A stretch of 5,053 nt of DNA, taken from assembly GCA_020434085.1 (NCBI GenBank), contig JAGRBM010000446.1:1-5053 (forward strand). Direction: 5' to 3'. The notes below the pieces were generated by a model, which made no database searches, was not told where the DNA came from, and saw only the letters and a program-made list of their open reading frames with translations. A program made the position numbers and the translations under genes. Below are positions 4,962 to 5,053 of this stretch, piece by piece. The number at the start of each line of letters is the position of its first letter. Within the stretch, counting starts at the first letter, position 1. This DNA comes from Chrysiogenia bacterium (GTDB lineage: Bacteria; JAGRBM01).

Positions 4962-5053
4962 TCAGAATCCCCCGAAGCGGCTCATTACCGCGTCGTAGGC
5001 GAAGTTGGGGAGCAGCCGGGCGAATTTCAGCGCGCCGACCAGGGGTAGCGGGA
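4962..5053 (-). CDS. C-terminal end of an unidentified protein (partial, cut by window edge)
   Basis: On the minus strand one frame runs from the window edge to TGA at 4964-4962 and reads PLPLVGALKFARLLPNFAYD then AVMSRFGGF, 29 residues. The composition looks like real protein, and the codons end in G or C as expected for this genome. The other two minus-strand frames give an early stop or an Arg-rich peptide. The pattern of a hydrophobic/basic helix ending in a Gly-rich tip resembles C-termini of some short-chain dehydrogenases, but this is too short to assign. Its start lies outside the window. It is transcribed toward the MAPEG gene, separated from it by the nested repeat. Confidence 0.5.
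   Translation of the reverse strand, partial: PLPLVGALKFARLLPNFAYDAVMSRFGGF

Overview
The window comes from a GC-rich, Gram-negative (two-membrane) bacterium. It carries a BamB-type outer-membrane lipoprotein beside a YfgM-type translocon partner, and a YafK-type L,D-transpeptidase. Short dispersed repeats are abundant, several start codons are TTG, and the style fits a deltaproteobacterial/Myxococcota-like or other environmental proteobacterial genome. That placement is inference; no marker gene here fixes the phylum.

Layout. Bases 1-577 hold no supportable gene and are a mosaic of short palindromic repeats from at least three families. A good sigma70-like promoter (578-606), bracketed by a perfect inverted repeat, leads into a two-gene plus-strand operon: a YfgM-like membrane-anchored TPR protein (644-1474, TTG start) and a BamB-like PQQ-type beta-propeller lipoprotein (1485-2924, TTG start) with an unusual charged C-terminal tail. 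Bases 2925-3513 are a convergent intergenic region. Beyond it, on the minus strand, lie a MAPEG-family membrane protein (4328-4717) and, 4 bases downstream of it, a YafK-type L,D-transpeptidase-fold protein (3514-4323). Between these and a truncated minus-strand gene at the window edge (4962-5053) sits a nested inverted repeat built from two repeat families (4741-4950).

The most significant element is in the convergent intergenic region: an AT-rich 28-base sequence (3047-3074) whose centre and XerD-side arm match the proteobacterial dif site almost perfectly. Every gene to its left is on the plus strand and every gene to its right on the minus strand, so all read toward it. This is expected if the window spans the replication terminus, where XerCD resolves chromosome dimers.

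Functionally, the identifiable genes are about the cell envelope: protein export (YfgM), outer-membrane protein assembly (BamB), peptidoglycan or lipoprotein cross-link processing (YafK type) and a small membrane protein (MAPEG).
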